The notes beneath the pieces are model-generated. The model was not told the origin of the DNA and did no database searches. It saw only the letters and a program-made list of their open reading frames with translations. DNA of 64,000 nucleotides, from contig NC_135256.1 of NCBI RefSeq assembly GCF_964204865.1, forward strand, positions 18,443,703 to 18,507,702. The letters run 5' to 3'. This document shows, piece after piece, positions 24,046-36,589 of this stretch. Each line of letters begins with the position of its first letter. The stretch's first letter is position 1. The DNA is from Styela clava (taxonomy: Eukaryota > Chordata > Ascidiacea > Stolidobranchia > Styelidae). A program made the position numbers and the translations under genes.

Positions 24046-25704
24046 CTTATGGCCCGTTCGATGACATTATCGCCTAGTAATCCCTTTTAAATCATTTTTA
24101 TTACCTAAATATAAAGGTTCCAATTATTTAGCCATTTATCCCCGACCGGATTTGTGATCAAATGGTCAAATATCAGTTTTCCGATGTTATAGATATAATT
24201 GCTACTTTCTGGTAAATTTTAGGTCGCCATTCAAATATATATATTATGTGTATTGGAACGCCATTACATGTAATTCTGTCTTTTTTGATGATTTATATTT
24301 TACAGTGTCCAAATTAAATACGATTACGGGATAATTGGTCATTCCATTGTGAGGAACTCAAAGAAACAGCATACTTCTTGTTTAATACTGAAATTGCCGA
24401 TATATATTTTCAAAATTTCAATATACAAGGTGTATGTTTAAAATGAATGACGCTGATATCTGCCTTCATTTTATGTGTATCGAATCAGTGTTCGAATAAA
24501 TAATGTCATCACCCGATTCCAAACTATATACTTCGGAAATAGTAAATGAAATTAGATTTTTAATAGATACAGACGCCCGATATTTTTGTTTTTCGTGTTG
24601 CCAGTACCAAAGTAATGCCTATATATTTGGCCCAGGAATACACTTGCAGTCAACTCTGAACATTGTATACAAGGAAATGACCTTTGTTCTAACAAATCCT
24701 GATGTGATAATCGACCAGCGCATCATGAGGTACGCATGAGCGCATTGTGCAATACAAATCTTCAGTTTATAAATACATCAGGTGTCAACTAACAATATTT
24801 CAACAAAAGAGCAATTTTAAATGTGTCGATGGTAAAATGACTAGTATGCTAGGTAAATGATAAAAAAGTGTATTGAAAGTCGTATGAAATATTGAAGAAT
24901 TGTACAGAATTTAATACATAGACGTGAAAAAAAAATATTCCACATCATGTCTACTCGTTCGTATAATAAACGTTGGTCATAGTCAACAAGGGATTAGATT
25001 CGGCCGAACCCGTTCTTGGAATGTTGTGATAATCGGCAAACCTATTTTTGAGGCTTGAGGGTATAGAAAGAGCTATATGATCGGTCTGGTTTCTGAAATT
25101 AGCGAACCCGTTGTTAGTGAATTCGGCACAAAATATAACCTGTTATAGAAATTTTGAACCCCATAACTGCTTCCAGCCCCTCTTGTGTGAAGACACAAAG
25201 TGCAACAAATAAACAATTTTAACATTAGGTCTAACTGTGGTCGACGGAACATAAAATAACATTTTTCGCAATTTGATCAAATAGCGTCTTGTTCGTCGGG
25301 CAGTTCACCGAAGAGCAGACTGTCTCATTCAACTCAGACTCACTCCCAATAACATACCGAGAAGTTAAGTTCCTGTGAAAGACTCCAAAAAGACTTGGGA
25401 GAATGATATTTTCGCGTAGAATTTTAAGTCAGAATTTAGCCAATTCCAAGGAATTTTTATCGCGGAATTGGTTTGATCTACTGCGACGGTGGTGATCAGG
25501 TGGTGTTGGAATTCGCTAGTTTATCCCACAGCAGGAATGTTGGCACTTGTGCAATCTTGATGTGAAGATATCTCGTTTCAATCACATGGACATGTGTGTT
25601 ATACATATTCATAATGTGATACCGATAGCGCCAATATTGCCAGTCTTCGTTCCGGCACTCGGGGCCAACGCTGGGGAAGATTAGCAAAACTATGAGAAAT
25701 TATG

Positions 25705-25953
25705 GGTTCCATTACATTTGAGCCCGTGTACATTTGAACCCACTTACATTTGAACCACGTACATCTGAACCCACGACAATTGCACCTGAATACTATTGCA
25801 CCTATGGAAATTTTTTTGTTTTACGGATATTTGAACCCATACTAACCCTAACCCATGGGTTTTAGCACCCGCATATAGATTGAACCCACGGATATACACA
25901 TGGGTTCAAATGTACAGGGTTCAAATGTACGTGGGTTCAAATGTACCGTCACC
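25705..25953. mobile_element. Foldback element built of 16-bp repeats, 9-bp target duplication (copy A)
   Basis: The left half carries units of the form ACATTTGAACCCACGT and the right half the same units inverted, so the 249-base element folds on itself. It starts GGTTCCATTACATTTG and ends, reverse-complemented, GGTGACGGTACATTTG. GAAATTATG flanks both sides (25696-25704 and 25954-25962). The paralogous segment near 48490-48505 reads GAGAAACCATGATCT without the insert. The architecture and 9-bp duplication resemble Drosophila FB and sea-urchin TU elements. Confidence 0.85.
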
Positions 25954-26345
25954 GAAATTATGATCCATCACACTGTTGAGCTGTTTTCTCGTCTTTCACG
26001 AGATCAATGTCGCGATGTAAAACAAGAGAGTAATTCTCAATGATGTGAGCACGAAAGCCAAAACGAAGTAGTTCAAGTATGCAATCTATCAAAGTAGACT
26101 ACCGCTAACGCAGTCTTCACGTCTTTGCCTGACCACCTTCTAATTTGGATGACGTCATCGCACACAAATCGCACGTCATTGACCCATATCGAGGAAATCA
26201 GATCGTAGATCGGTCTGAAACTCTGTCTAAAATATATTTAATTATGGATTGATGTTGTCTTTACAGTTTTAGGGGCGCATTGCTAGGCGCGGATAGCACA
26301 TGCAGCGCAAAAGATGAGCAAGAACCGTGTTATTGTTAGTTGCCA

Positions 26346-28074
26346 ATTCAACCACGTTCATGGAATCGTAGAGAATTATGTATATATCGTCACGCTAATA
26401 ACCGAATTGCGTAAGTCTTTTTTAGCAGTTTTGACAAAAACGTAAAAAACTTTCTAATGATATTGTTATGCCATTGAGAGTCAATAATTTGCCATGGTTT
26501 AATTTTTTGATCGTAGCCGGATTTAAGTTAATTTGCATGACGCAGTTAAGTGACGTCATAATGGCGCACTGTGACTTAGGCAGAAATGTGTCTATGACTT
26601 GGGGACATACGCAATTTTGCAACTTTACTATATGCACCAGTCCTGAAAACTAAACATTCCAAAAACAAATGTAATTCTCAGTATCTACAATGTCTAATGG
26701 GTTTATAAATCGTTCAATGATCTTTGGATTTCAGAATTCAAACGTTCTGGGTGTACTCATGAATGTCACGGAAAGCCTGCGACAGGCATTCTTAATCGCA
26801 TTATAAACATCACTTAAAATTTTCACGATTTCATTGCAAGAGCGTCTAATAAATTCAATTCCATTCAACAAGTGTGCATTCAGTCGCAGTGATATTAGCA
26901 AATCGACATTTTAGAGAAGTAGTGGCGAACGCTTTGAATTCACAATATTTATCGCTGTGCAAGCCTAAAAGCACACCTTGCATATATTTTTGCGCCATTC
27001 CCGCTGCATCTGGATCTATTACTTTTTCATCGTTTCAGTAGGCTGGAACTGTCGAATTGCTCTCGGAACATTATGATGTAACAATCCTAACTTTAACCTA
27101 ATCACGTCAAAAGTCACGCTACGGTTGATTTTACCCGTATAACGGTTAAAGTGTTTTCACTGAAATTCCCAGCCCTACTAATCAGCATGTCATTGAATTT
27201 ACGAACGCGCAAATGAGAAGTAGTCTTATACGTCCAGTGTTTATGTGGCAGCCCAGCATATAGAATTCGACTTGCTCGAAATAGTATTCAACGCTTCCCG
27301 ACTCAAATTCCCTACGTAATATGATAATATCTCTATCTTAACCGCGAAGACTTTATCTGACGATATATTTTTCATTTTACTATATTTCGGTTTCAAACTT
27401 TCAGGACAAAATAAAAGCAAATAGTAAAAAAATTAATACCGATTGCATAATCATATTACGAAGCATATAATCACAGCGATTCGAACAAGCAAAATGCACT
27501 TCAACAATAACGATTCAGGAAAGGAATTCATAGGTCCAAACTTGTGTCAAAATTTCAAAAAGGTGCCATCTGCTCGGCGTTATAATCAAAAAAGAATATA
27601 CGTTCAATGCTTCGAAATACAGCGTGCGTAGATATAAGAGATGTTTCTGGCACAACAAAAAATAAACTACGATGATGATATAATTTTTAATAAATGAATA
27701 GTTCGCAGTGTCGCTTTATAAACTATGTCATAAATATCGTACAATCACTAGAAATAAAGAAACTGAATAATATATTTAGATTTCGGTAGTTGCTTGCTCT
27801 TATGTGAAAGATGAACTTCAAGGACAAATTTAAAAATTAAAGTTAAGAGCTGTGAAACATAGCTCTCATAACACACACAAAAAAAGTGACGACATCTGTA
27901 CTAAATTGTTCAAAAGTTTTGCTGCATACTAACTTTTAGTCAGTGTGCAACAATACTGTTGAATAACTTGAAACAGACAACATATTTAATTAAACAACAA
28001 TGGACCCTGGACATTTGAAACACATCTTACTAGGAAAAAATAAAAGTGAAATGAACAAATCCATTTTAATCCCA
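26346..28074. other. Intergenic, with a fragment of the TAGGGCTGGGAAT element
   Basis: No gene is supported. About 27095-27177 matches the right 90 bases of the hAT-like element at 23340-24045 (GTCACGCTACGGTT ... ATTCCCAGCCCTAC). The corresponding left end is not seen. Confidence 0.45.
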
Positions 28075-28832
28075 CGACAAAACAATTTTCAACATTAGCT
28101 CGAATGGAGGATATGGTCACCAGAGCATAAATTTTCGTAATTTTGGGGTTTCATTGTGAACGTGAGCGTTTTTATTGGGAAGAAATTTTTCGGTCATTTT
28201 CAATATTTTTAACATGACAAATTTAATCAAGTTTTTAAAAACTACACGTAAAAAGGACACGTATTTTTACTCGTTTCACGTATTTCTTACTGGTGCACAA
28301 AGTGACTTTTCAGTAAAGGCGTAATGACAGTTTGTTTAATATACGTTTATCAAAGTTTGAATGGGCGTGGTGCGGCAGTCATGTCTTGTATCGTCGCTCT
28401 GAAACTGCTTTTTCTGAAATAAATCAGTATCTTAACTACACGTATGTTAGTTAGTAAATGTAAAACCAGTAGTTGAGATATTGATTAATCGCAGAAAAAG
28501 CCGTTTCAGAACGACGATACAAGACATGATCGCATCACCACGTCCATTGAAGTTTTAATAAACGTATATCCAGAAACTTGACATGTCATTACGTCTTTAT
28601 TGATAGGTCGCTTAGTGCTTCAGTAGGAAATACTTAAAACGGGTAAAAGAACGTGTCTTAGTTTCCAAAAATTTGATTATATTTGTCATGTTAAAAATAT
28701 TGAAAATGACCAAAAATCTTCCCAATAAAAAAGCTTACATTCACAATGAAAACTGAAAACTACGAAAAATGAAAATTTATGCTTTAGTGACCATATCTTC
28801 ATTCGAGCTAATGTTAAAATTGTTGTTTGTGC
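28075..28832. mobile_element. Palindromic miniature element, about 0.75 kb
   Basis: The left half (from ACAATTTTCAACATTAGCTC at 28082) is mirrored by the right half (ending GAGCTAATGTTAAAATTGT near 28826), with the axis near 28450. Both halves contain ATATGGTCAC, a GACATGT/ACATGTC-type stretch and GTATCGTCG. Arms are imperfect (roughly one change every 10 bases), indicating age. Ends and target duplication are not resolved. No coding content. Confidence 0.65.
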
Positions 28833-29645
28833 CACTTTTAATTATATTTATTTCGTGAAGAGAATAAGTTTAAAACCTAATTTTGGTAAGATTTATATAC
28901 TATCCGACACTTTTTAGTTATTGTTATTAGGTAAACAATGTAGCCAAGGTAAGTCACTCATCAATTTATACCATATATATATATATATATGTTCTCCCGT
29001 TGCAAAAAACTGTTTGTATGGGCAGATGAAGGAACGATAATTAACAAAAATCATGTTTTCATCAGTCGTGCATTATTGTTTAAATAAATAACTGGATAAC
29101 TGATGTCAACTATTCAGTATAAGAAAGTATAAGAATAGTTAACTATTGATTGTGCTATATATAAATATGGATTCACAAAAACAAATGACGGAACAAATAG
29201 GGAGATAGGTTAAAGTTAATTGAATTAAATTAATAATTTTCAGCGGTCATAAGTGCTATTGTATATCTTGAAAAGTACAAAACAAAAAACCCATACATGG
29301 GATTGGTAATTCGCACAACTGAGGTGAATTACATTCACAGAAGGCAATGCATATTGCACAGAAAGTACAGTCATGACAGGTAAGAAACATAGAATATAAG
29401 TTTGACAAGTTTACAGGCAATAATAAACGGGTATATTGTCTATACTTCTATCTAATAAATGCATTTAATATCAAGAAGCAAGGTTAAAACAATGCACAAT
29501 GTTTTGTTCTTGCTATCAAATGTATTCCCTAGTGCGGCCGTTATCAATATCATTTTCTTACAAGTATATTTCTTACCAGTAATGCATGTACTTAATATAA
29601 AACACTGGCTATAATGTATATTACAGTAAATCATGAAACCAATCA
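28833..29645. other. Intergenic, with an (AT)n microsatellite near 28975-28990
   Basis: No gene is supported. This is the region beyond the 3' end of the minus-strand NACHT-LRR gene. Reverse-strand AATAAA-type hexamers are present but none could be assigned with confidence. Confidence 0.35.
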
Positions 29646-30839
29646 TCATGACGGTATATTGGGCTTGTGTACAAGATATTTCCTCATGTCGACAGAAGGA
29701 GTGAACTTGACGCTGTTTATTGATTTGATGCTGTCAGTTTTGTAGCCATAGGTAATACGAAGATTCTGTGGAATTAACAACAGAGTTATCCTTTCAATGA
29801 TTAACAGAGACTTAGTGGGTTGTTAATTATTTTTATTTGCGTTCATAAGGAATGAACAGACGCAAAAATTTAATTTTTGCAGTTGCTCATATTGTTCACT
29901 ATACCTCTATGCTTGAAAGTTATCGGCTTGCATTCTAGAAATTATTTTCAACAGAATTTTGAATAACAGCAATTTTAATTATGTTTAAAATCTTTAGACG
30001 ATACTAGAGTCGATAATGCTCGGATTTACATGATATTTAAATTCAGTCACTTTGTTAATCGTGGATTTCAGTCAGTTTTTTATACTAACCGATCGTACGT
30101 GAGTCAAGAAACAACAACATTGACAAAAACCAACTTTTAAAACAAAATTTTGAAAGCGCAAGATTAGGGCACGGAGTTCTATATATATCTACATCCAGTA
30201 CTATCCATATGCAATAAATTTCACTTACTTTGTTGCCAGTATGATCCAATGTTGTTTGCAACAAATCCAAGCAATCTTCAGACATGCGGGGGAAGCATAC
30301 AGTTAATTCCTTTTTAACTTTTGGAACAAGTTTGCAGACAACTTTAATATAATTTGTGTCGACATATCGCTTCGAATCACTGATATTTAGAGTCTCCAAC
30401 TACAAGAATACAAATATCGAATGAATATAAAATATCGATACCTACAGAGCATTGTGGGATGGGTTTGTCACATTTATACTGGGATAGAGAAAAAGATAGT
30501 TCAATCTCAAACTAACTACAGCATCTGATTGAAATATTTCAAAGCAGCACTTGATTGATGAGGTAGTACGATTATAGGTGGAGAAATCTATGACAGACCA
30601 GCAGCACCACCTCAACGCCCGCACGCACATGAATGATAAAAAAATAACTTTTTAGGGACAGTTTCTGAAAGGTAAGTACAATACAATCCATTATTATAAC
30701 AAATGTAGAATAAACGCAGCGATGCATTGATCGCACAGAAGTGTAATTCGAAAATTGACCGGGGGTAAATAATATTTGATCATCTGTTTTGCATTCGGTT
30801 TAGCGGGGTCAACAGTCACTGGAGCATTAGTTTAAATAT

Positions 30840-31075
30840 GACACCAGGAACAGACATATCAGTGATCAAGAACATTGGGAAGGGCATTGATGAATATTGG
30901 AAACAATGTAGGGTCAAATGTTGAGTTCTGAGGAACTCCAGAAAAATTGAATACACCTATCTGGAACCGCTATTCATCAACAATGACAATGAGTTTGCGA
31001 ACAGAGAGAAATGATTTTAGAATGCCAAAATCATGACCAGAAATACGATTGTATCGTATTTCGTGCAGTAGTCTG
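30840..31075 (-). mobile_element. Non-LTR retrotransposon reverse-transcriptase remnant
   Basis: The minus-strand translation shows a degraded palm region: RISGHDFGILKSFLSVRKL, an internal stop, then GVPQNSTFDPTLFPIFINAL. This corresponds to the GVPQGS..GP.LF..FINDLP motif of Jockey/CR1-type LINEs. It lies in the long intron between LRR exons 32257 and 30399 and is clearly dead. Confidence 0.75.
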
Positions 31076-34000
31076 GCGTGTGTCAAACTGTAACACGAGT
31101 CTTCAAAATATCCAGTGTAATCGAGTACGCATTGTCACATCAATCTGATGGGCACTGCATTTTTTCTTCAGTAACTGTTAACAAACCGGCTTACAAACAC
31201 TTGAACATTATAATTTTCCTTCTTTCCTTCTTCATTGTGCAATTTCAGCTTCAGTCTCCAGTAGTTGCAATTTTAAAGAAAGATATAGTATCCCTAGTAC
31301 GGTAGCATACAGTAATCCACCATCAAATTCCATCTCTGAGTGATGACTATTGACCATTACCTCTGTATTACCTCTCTGCTTGGAGGTTAATCATGAAGTT
31401 TTGTAGAAGGTCTTCCACACCTTTGATTCAGACAGAAGATGTAGTGTAACTCACCGCGATCCATCGAGTATTCAAAATTATTCGAATCATTCATAGCTTC
31501 AAAACACTGAGAACTACCGGTGGGTTGTCACATCAAGTAGCACTTCACCAATATTTTTGTATTGGCATATGTACACCACAAAAAAAGCTTACCATACTTG
31601 AGAGGTTTAGCAGTCATCATGTACCTTCATCTGAAGTCAGGGTGGTAATTGATGATTCCGTTTTAGCGACTATTGTGGTCGGTACCGCTTTTAATGACAG
31701 GTCTCGCTCACAGAATGGTCTCAAAATTACTTTGAATTTCAAATAAGAGATCCACTGGAGGTTGACAAAACAGTCATATCGGCCTTGTATGCAATGTAGC
31801 ATAGTGTACCAAGTAGGCTATGGTGCTATACCAAATAGTCTACTATGGTGCTATGCCAAGTTAGCACCAAACTGTTTTGGCCCGGAATTCACCACCATTG
31901 GACTCGAGCAACTGATATGTTGCTTGCATGACTGTCAGTAGTACTAACCAACCATTTCTTTTCTGCTGGCAAAACAGCTTTGATACACCTAATCTGCTAG
32001 GTCAATTGCTTTTGGCATATGACCATGCAGTTGGCGTGGCAGACGCTATGGCATCAAAATTTGTGGAGCACCATGCAGGTGACACCACTGCCATGTCGAT
32101 TCCACAGTACAGTTACAGATCTATGAGCCAGATTCTTTCTATAAAAAGTAGTTCATTTTAATTAGTGTGCACATTGAAGACTACCAGTTGTTATTCTTCA
32201 AAAAAACAAAAAACATGTCATTTTTAGTTCAATTGTGAATAAATATTTAAATATACCTGAGAAGAACCAAGTTCGTCGACGAAAGTATGTAGTTGTCTTG
32301 TGTTGAACATGCATTCGCTCATATCAAGATTAATTATAGGACAGGTTCCAACCATTTCTCCGACATGTTTGACACCGTCACGTATGGACACATTATCACT
32401 GATGCTTAGTGTTTCAAACTGCAATTAAGTAAGTAAGTCTTCAAAACAAAATTCAGGAAATAGGTAAGCTAATAGACCCAATAATGAATGTTTCCTCTGA
32501 TAGCACAAGAACACAAATCATGACATTTTTAAAATAAATAGCCAAAGTTTTTGGTTATCCACAAATGTACTTGAAGATATATAGTAGAATATAGAAATCA
32601 TATTATATTACAACGTCGTACCTCATGTTCTTGTAAAGCTTTCCCCATTGATTCAACTTGATCTTCCGTCAACTCACAACCGGATACATTTAGATCTTTG
32701 ACATTACGATTTTTTATCAGCAGTATTATGTCTGATTCATCCCCAAACTCCAAACATTCATTATAACTGACGTCAAAAGCACGAATCTTAATAAGGACCA
32801 TAGTATTAAATATTTTATTGTTAAATGAAATCAATCTGAGGCCTTTCTGTGAAATATATTCCAAAAACAAAACATATGGTATTTAAAACAATGGAATGAG
32901 CAAAATAGTAATTATTTTCAGAAAGATGTTGAGTAGCAGTTTCATTTTCATCGAGCGTTACACAATTTTGCTGCAAACAAGTTCTATAATTCTTTATACT
33001 TAAAATACCAAAATGTTATCATCAGAAAACTGTTGCTTTTTATTGCGAAGCATATTTTATCCGCTTTCTCATTGTCCTCACTATTTTTATTTGAGGTTGT
33101 GTGACTTCAAATTAAGTTTTAAATTTCTGCTAAATTACAAGCACATCCTTTTAAATGTCTTCTATTAGATCAGTGATTTTCAATTATTCTGTTGGAGTGG
33201 ATCCCAATAAAATATTTCAGAGGCTCGGACACTCATATATATAAATAAAAGCAAATCTATCCTAATACTGGAGAGACAAAATGATCTTTAAGGTGTAACA
33301 AGTTAAATAAAAATGGTAAACCTAACAGGTATTTTATTATATTTAAGAATTAGTTGTGTAACAATATAACTCTCAAATTCGAATGTAAACTTGCGGAACC
33401 CATGAACTTTACTGGTGGAACTTTACTTTACCATTGTATTAAATAATGAAATAGATAACAGTAATGATGTTTCTCACCGAAGTTCCAGATTGCAATGACT
33501 CGCGTAATGTATGAATTTTCTCATCAGTCAACTCGCATTCACTCAAACCAAGAAAATCAACACCATTTTTATGCAGCAAAGGAACAATCATTTTAAAACA
33601 AGAAGATGTCATTTCAGGATTGTAACTCAGATTCAGATGTTTTACCTAGAGAAATAATAGAATATACTCAAAAGTTGATCGATAAAAGCTCAGATATATA
33701 TATATAGATAGTTTCATGTTTTATTTTACGACGAGTGATATCTAAATTGCCTAGACTTAGATAGTATGAATATTTTTAACAAATAACAATACAATTGTAT
33801 CTTGCCTTTCCCTCAAAAATATTTTTGGTTAAAGATTTTAGGTGTTCTTCTATTATTCCACAATTCATCAGTCTCAATACTTCAATTGGTAATTTCTTCA
33901 TAATATCAGCTAGCGAAGAAAAATCTTGAATAGTTGTGTTGTGGCTGAGATCTAGCCCAATGAGTGTCTTCACCTAAATGAAATGACAGAAAGTACGGTA

Positions 34001-35017
34001 TGTTAAATGTAACTCATGTTAAATAAATAAACCAAACCTGAATTGAAAGTAACCTTAGCATTCAAATAAGCCATGGGAACAATGCTAAAAAAAATTTGGG
34101 TACGATGGTTTAATCTTTAATGGATAGCTGAGGTGCAATAAATTTGGTAGGTTTTGATGCACCGACCATATTCTCTAAATAAACTAATAACCTTCATGAG
34201 TTTCAATGGTGAATTGATTCAGGCTCTAATAAATTTAAGTCAATAAATCTTACCAAGTTAGTTTCATCAAGATTTTGCGATAACTCTCTAAGAAATTCTT
34301 CTGAAATATCATTTTCGCTCACGTTGAGTATTTTAGATTTGCAGTTTGATAAAATCTTGCAAATTGTAGGCAGTAAAGTGGATATGTTTTTTTCGCAGTT
34401 AACTGAAAACTCGCGTATCTGTAAAGTACAAAATTGAGGAAAATAAAATATCAAATGGTTGTATACCGTTTCTAAAGTCTCTAGAAACTAAAATGAAAAA
34501 ACTACTAAATGGCCATATCAATTCAAGAGAAATATTTAAATGAAAAATAGTACTGAACCTGATGATTCATATTTTTGATAGTTTTATTTTTCTGATTTAT
34601 ATTTTGATAGTTATTAGTTATTTTAGATCAATAAATTCATTTTGAAATCTCACATAGCAAAAAGAATTCTTGAAGTAAGAGAGAATGTTGTCTGTTGTCA
34701 GGTTTACATCACGCAATGCAAATTCTAATATACTAGATGGAATACTGATGACTTTTGAAACGAACTCGATTGTAGATTTTGTAACATTCATATGAGCGAT
34801 TTGAATCTCATTCCAATGTAGTACATTTTGTTCTCGACATTTTTCGATCATGTCATAAGGTGTTTCTACTCCATCAAGAAAATTTGTCATGATTTGCTCC
34901 ACAGCTAAATCTAGAATGAAAGAAAAATTTGAATAGATGGAATCTCAATCCATTTCCAGGGACTCATCAAGTACTAGAGTGGAGATCTCAACTTGTGCTA
35001 TAAGTGTAAGAGTATAT

Positions 35018-35110
35018 ACCGTGTTTCTCTGAAAATAGGTCTTATTTCAATTCTTTCCCGAAAAATAGCACTAGGGATTATTTTACGGGGGATGTCTTAT
35101 ATTTTCACTT
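35018..35110. mobile_element. Remnant of a DNA-transposon terminus (ACCGTGTTTCTCTGAAAATA type)
   Basis: ACCGTGTTTCTCTGAAAATA followed by GGTCTTATTT and GGGGGATGTCTTAT resembles a terminus that is common in animal genomes. A related end (GGGAAATACGGTAT) is at about 37517-37530. It lies in the intron behind the NACHT exon. Confidence 0.4.
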
Positions 35111-36265
35111 ATCAAAAGCAAAATTAGTAGAGGATTATAAGATTTGGAAACCGTTCTAAAATTATTCATATGGTGAAGCAAATATTTTTTTACTTATTCC
35201 AGATATAGATTGTTTCTACTCACTATCCATAATCGTAAGTGTTGTCAACTCCTATAAAATATACTGATACTCGATACGCATTCTCACCTCTAGTTGTTTC
35301 CTTAGGCATCCCAACTTTTGAAAATGTGAAATCTCCAGTTTCTTTCAATGTAAGGTGGTGTCTTGGTAAATCTCGAGAATTGAATATTGCTTTACACTTT
35401 TGAATTCCTGTGTATACTAACAGTTTCAATTTTTCAAGGAGATCCTCCATAAATGTGTTCAAGATATTTTTTGACTCGATAAAACTTTGAAAAAAAATAA
35501 TCATAACACCTGATATTGTATTTCGCCTAAAATAGTCATCACTTGTTATGCCATTGATAGAGTATGTCAAGAATATTGGAATGTTGCAAAGCGATGGGAG
35601 TGAAGTTGATTTCAGTTGTGAATTTTGCAACATTTCAATTACATGTGTTCCCCCAAGATATCCCATAGCAATCATTCCAATAGAATCATGAGTCAGACCA
35701 GAAAAAGCTATTATTTTCTGAGGCTCAGAATCATTTGAGTTGAAATATCTCTCAGATGTAATGACGCGGTCACGAGGAAACAAATTTTCACGAATCAACG
35801 GCAACAAAATTCTTAAAGGTTTGCAATTCTCTTCCTTGGAAATTTTTTTATTAGGGGATTTATAATCGAAGATATCAGGTATATCCAAAACAAATAAGCC
35901 TTTTCTTGGTTGCTGTTTGATCATCTCTGAAATGGATATCTTCTCTTCTTCATCAAGTTTGATATTTTGAAAAATAAGATCTTCTGGTGTCATGTTCCTT
36001 TTTGGATCAAGATTTTGACAATCCAAGAAAAACATGGGGCATATATCTGAAAGAGTTCGTATGTTTTCATTCATTACTACTTGATATATTATTTTAAGTA
36101 CAGTTGTTTAACCGCATCCAGCTTGGGCAACAAAACTAATTCTTTCCTTATCAAAATTCCTTATCTTTCAATATCTTGCTTATAAATAGATAATCACAAT
36201 CATCTTCACCCCTAATGTCTTGATAAACAGTGAAATGTCTCTTAGAGGCATCAAAAGTAGTTTCT

Positions 36266-36589
36266 CTGAGTTGGGGAAGTTATCGAACTTTTGAGAGTAT
36301 GAGAAGATTATTTTCTTGCGAAACGACAAAATATTTGGTTTCACTAGAGAGCTGGTTGATATACTTGAAATTTACTTTTTAATGTTAATTCATTCAATTA
36401 TTTTTAACTTACCCCCATATTCAGTTGATTGGAAGGATTCCATGGTTCTTTTTTTTAATTTCGTTTATTTTCATCTCCAAATTATATTATTTTATGCATT
36501 GCTAATAATTGAAACTTCACCCTACATAGACTATATTTGAATTTCACTGCATATTAGCAAACAGACAAAACATGTTATTCAGGGTTGTC
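36266..36589. other. Upstream of the NACHT exon, no further exon recognised
   Basis: The start of the NACHT exon is placed at a CTCAG acceptor at 36266-36267. No minus-strand coding exon or promoter signal could be recognised beyond it. Confidence 0.3.

Larger units (their letters stand above)
18030..26345. repeat. Segmental duplication, copy 1
   Basis: Starting near 18030 the sequence can be followed, with gaps, along 44085-49225. It covers the region 3' of the KEN gene, the gene, its upstream region, the block at 24500-24800 (matching 46930-47840), the block at 25500-25680 (matching 48360-48430) and the block at 26000-26345 (matching 48510-49225). Copy 1 is longer mainly because of three transposon insertions (20383-23269, 23340-24045, 25705-25953) that are absent from copy 2. 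Confidence 0.8.
29646..36265 (-). pseudogene. NACHT-LRR (NLR-like) gene with stop at the Walker A lysine
   Basis: Exons read on the minus strand: 36265-35288 (NACHT), 34910-34654, then LRR exons 34418-34254, 33973-33806, 33645-33478, 32786-32622, 32418-32257, 30399-30229, and a last exon 29765-29646 ending in TGA. Phases agree at every junction (phase 1 after the NACHT exon, 0 thereafter). LRR exons of 162-171 bases each carry leucine-rich motifs (for example LIGLDLSHN, VKHLNLSYN). The NACHT exon shows an AQAGCG-x-TTVLK P-loop, Walker B-like LFVLDIPDIF (about 35890), RVITSER and LCNIPIFLTY. The invariant P-loop Lys codon is TAA (plus 36108-36110), and an extra base in an A4 run (plus 36153-36156) shifts the frame 14 codons upstream. 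No CARD, Death or other effector exon was found upstream. The gene is probably a pseudogene, unless both changes are sequence errors. Confidence 0.75.

Noticed and set aside
31500..32160. Possible coding pieces on the plus strand inside the NLR intron
   Set aside because: Short frames without recognisable motifs; may be old transposon sequence but cannot be supported.
35221..35287. Extension of the NACHT exon to the GTGAGT donor at 35222
   Set aside because: That donor leaves the wrong phase for the next exon; the donor GTGAGA at 35286-35287 restores phase agreement.
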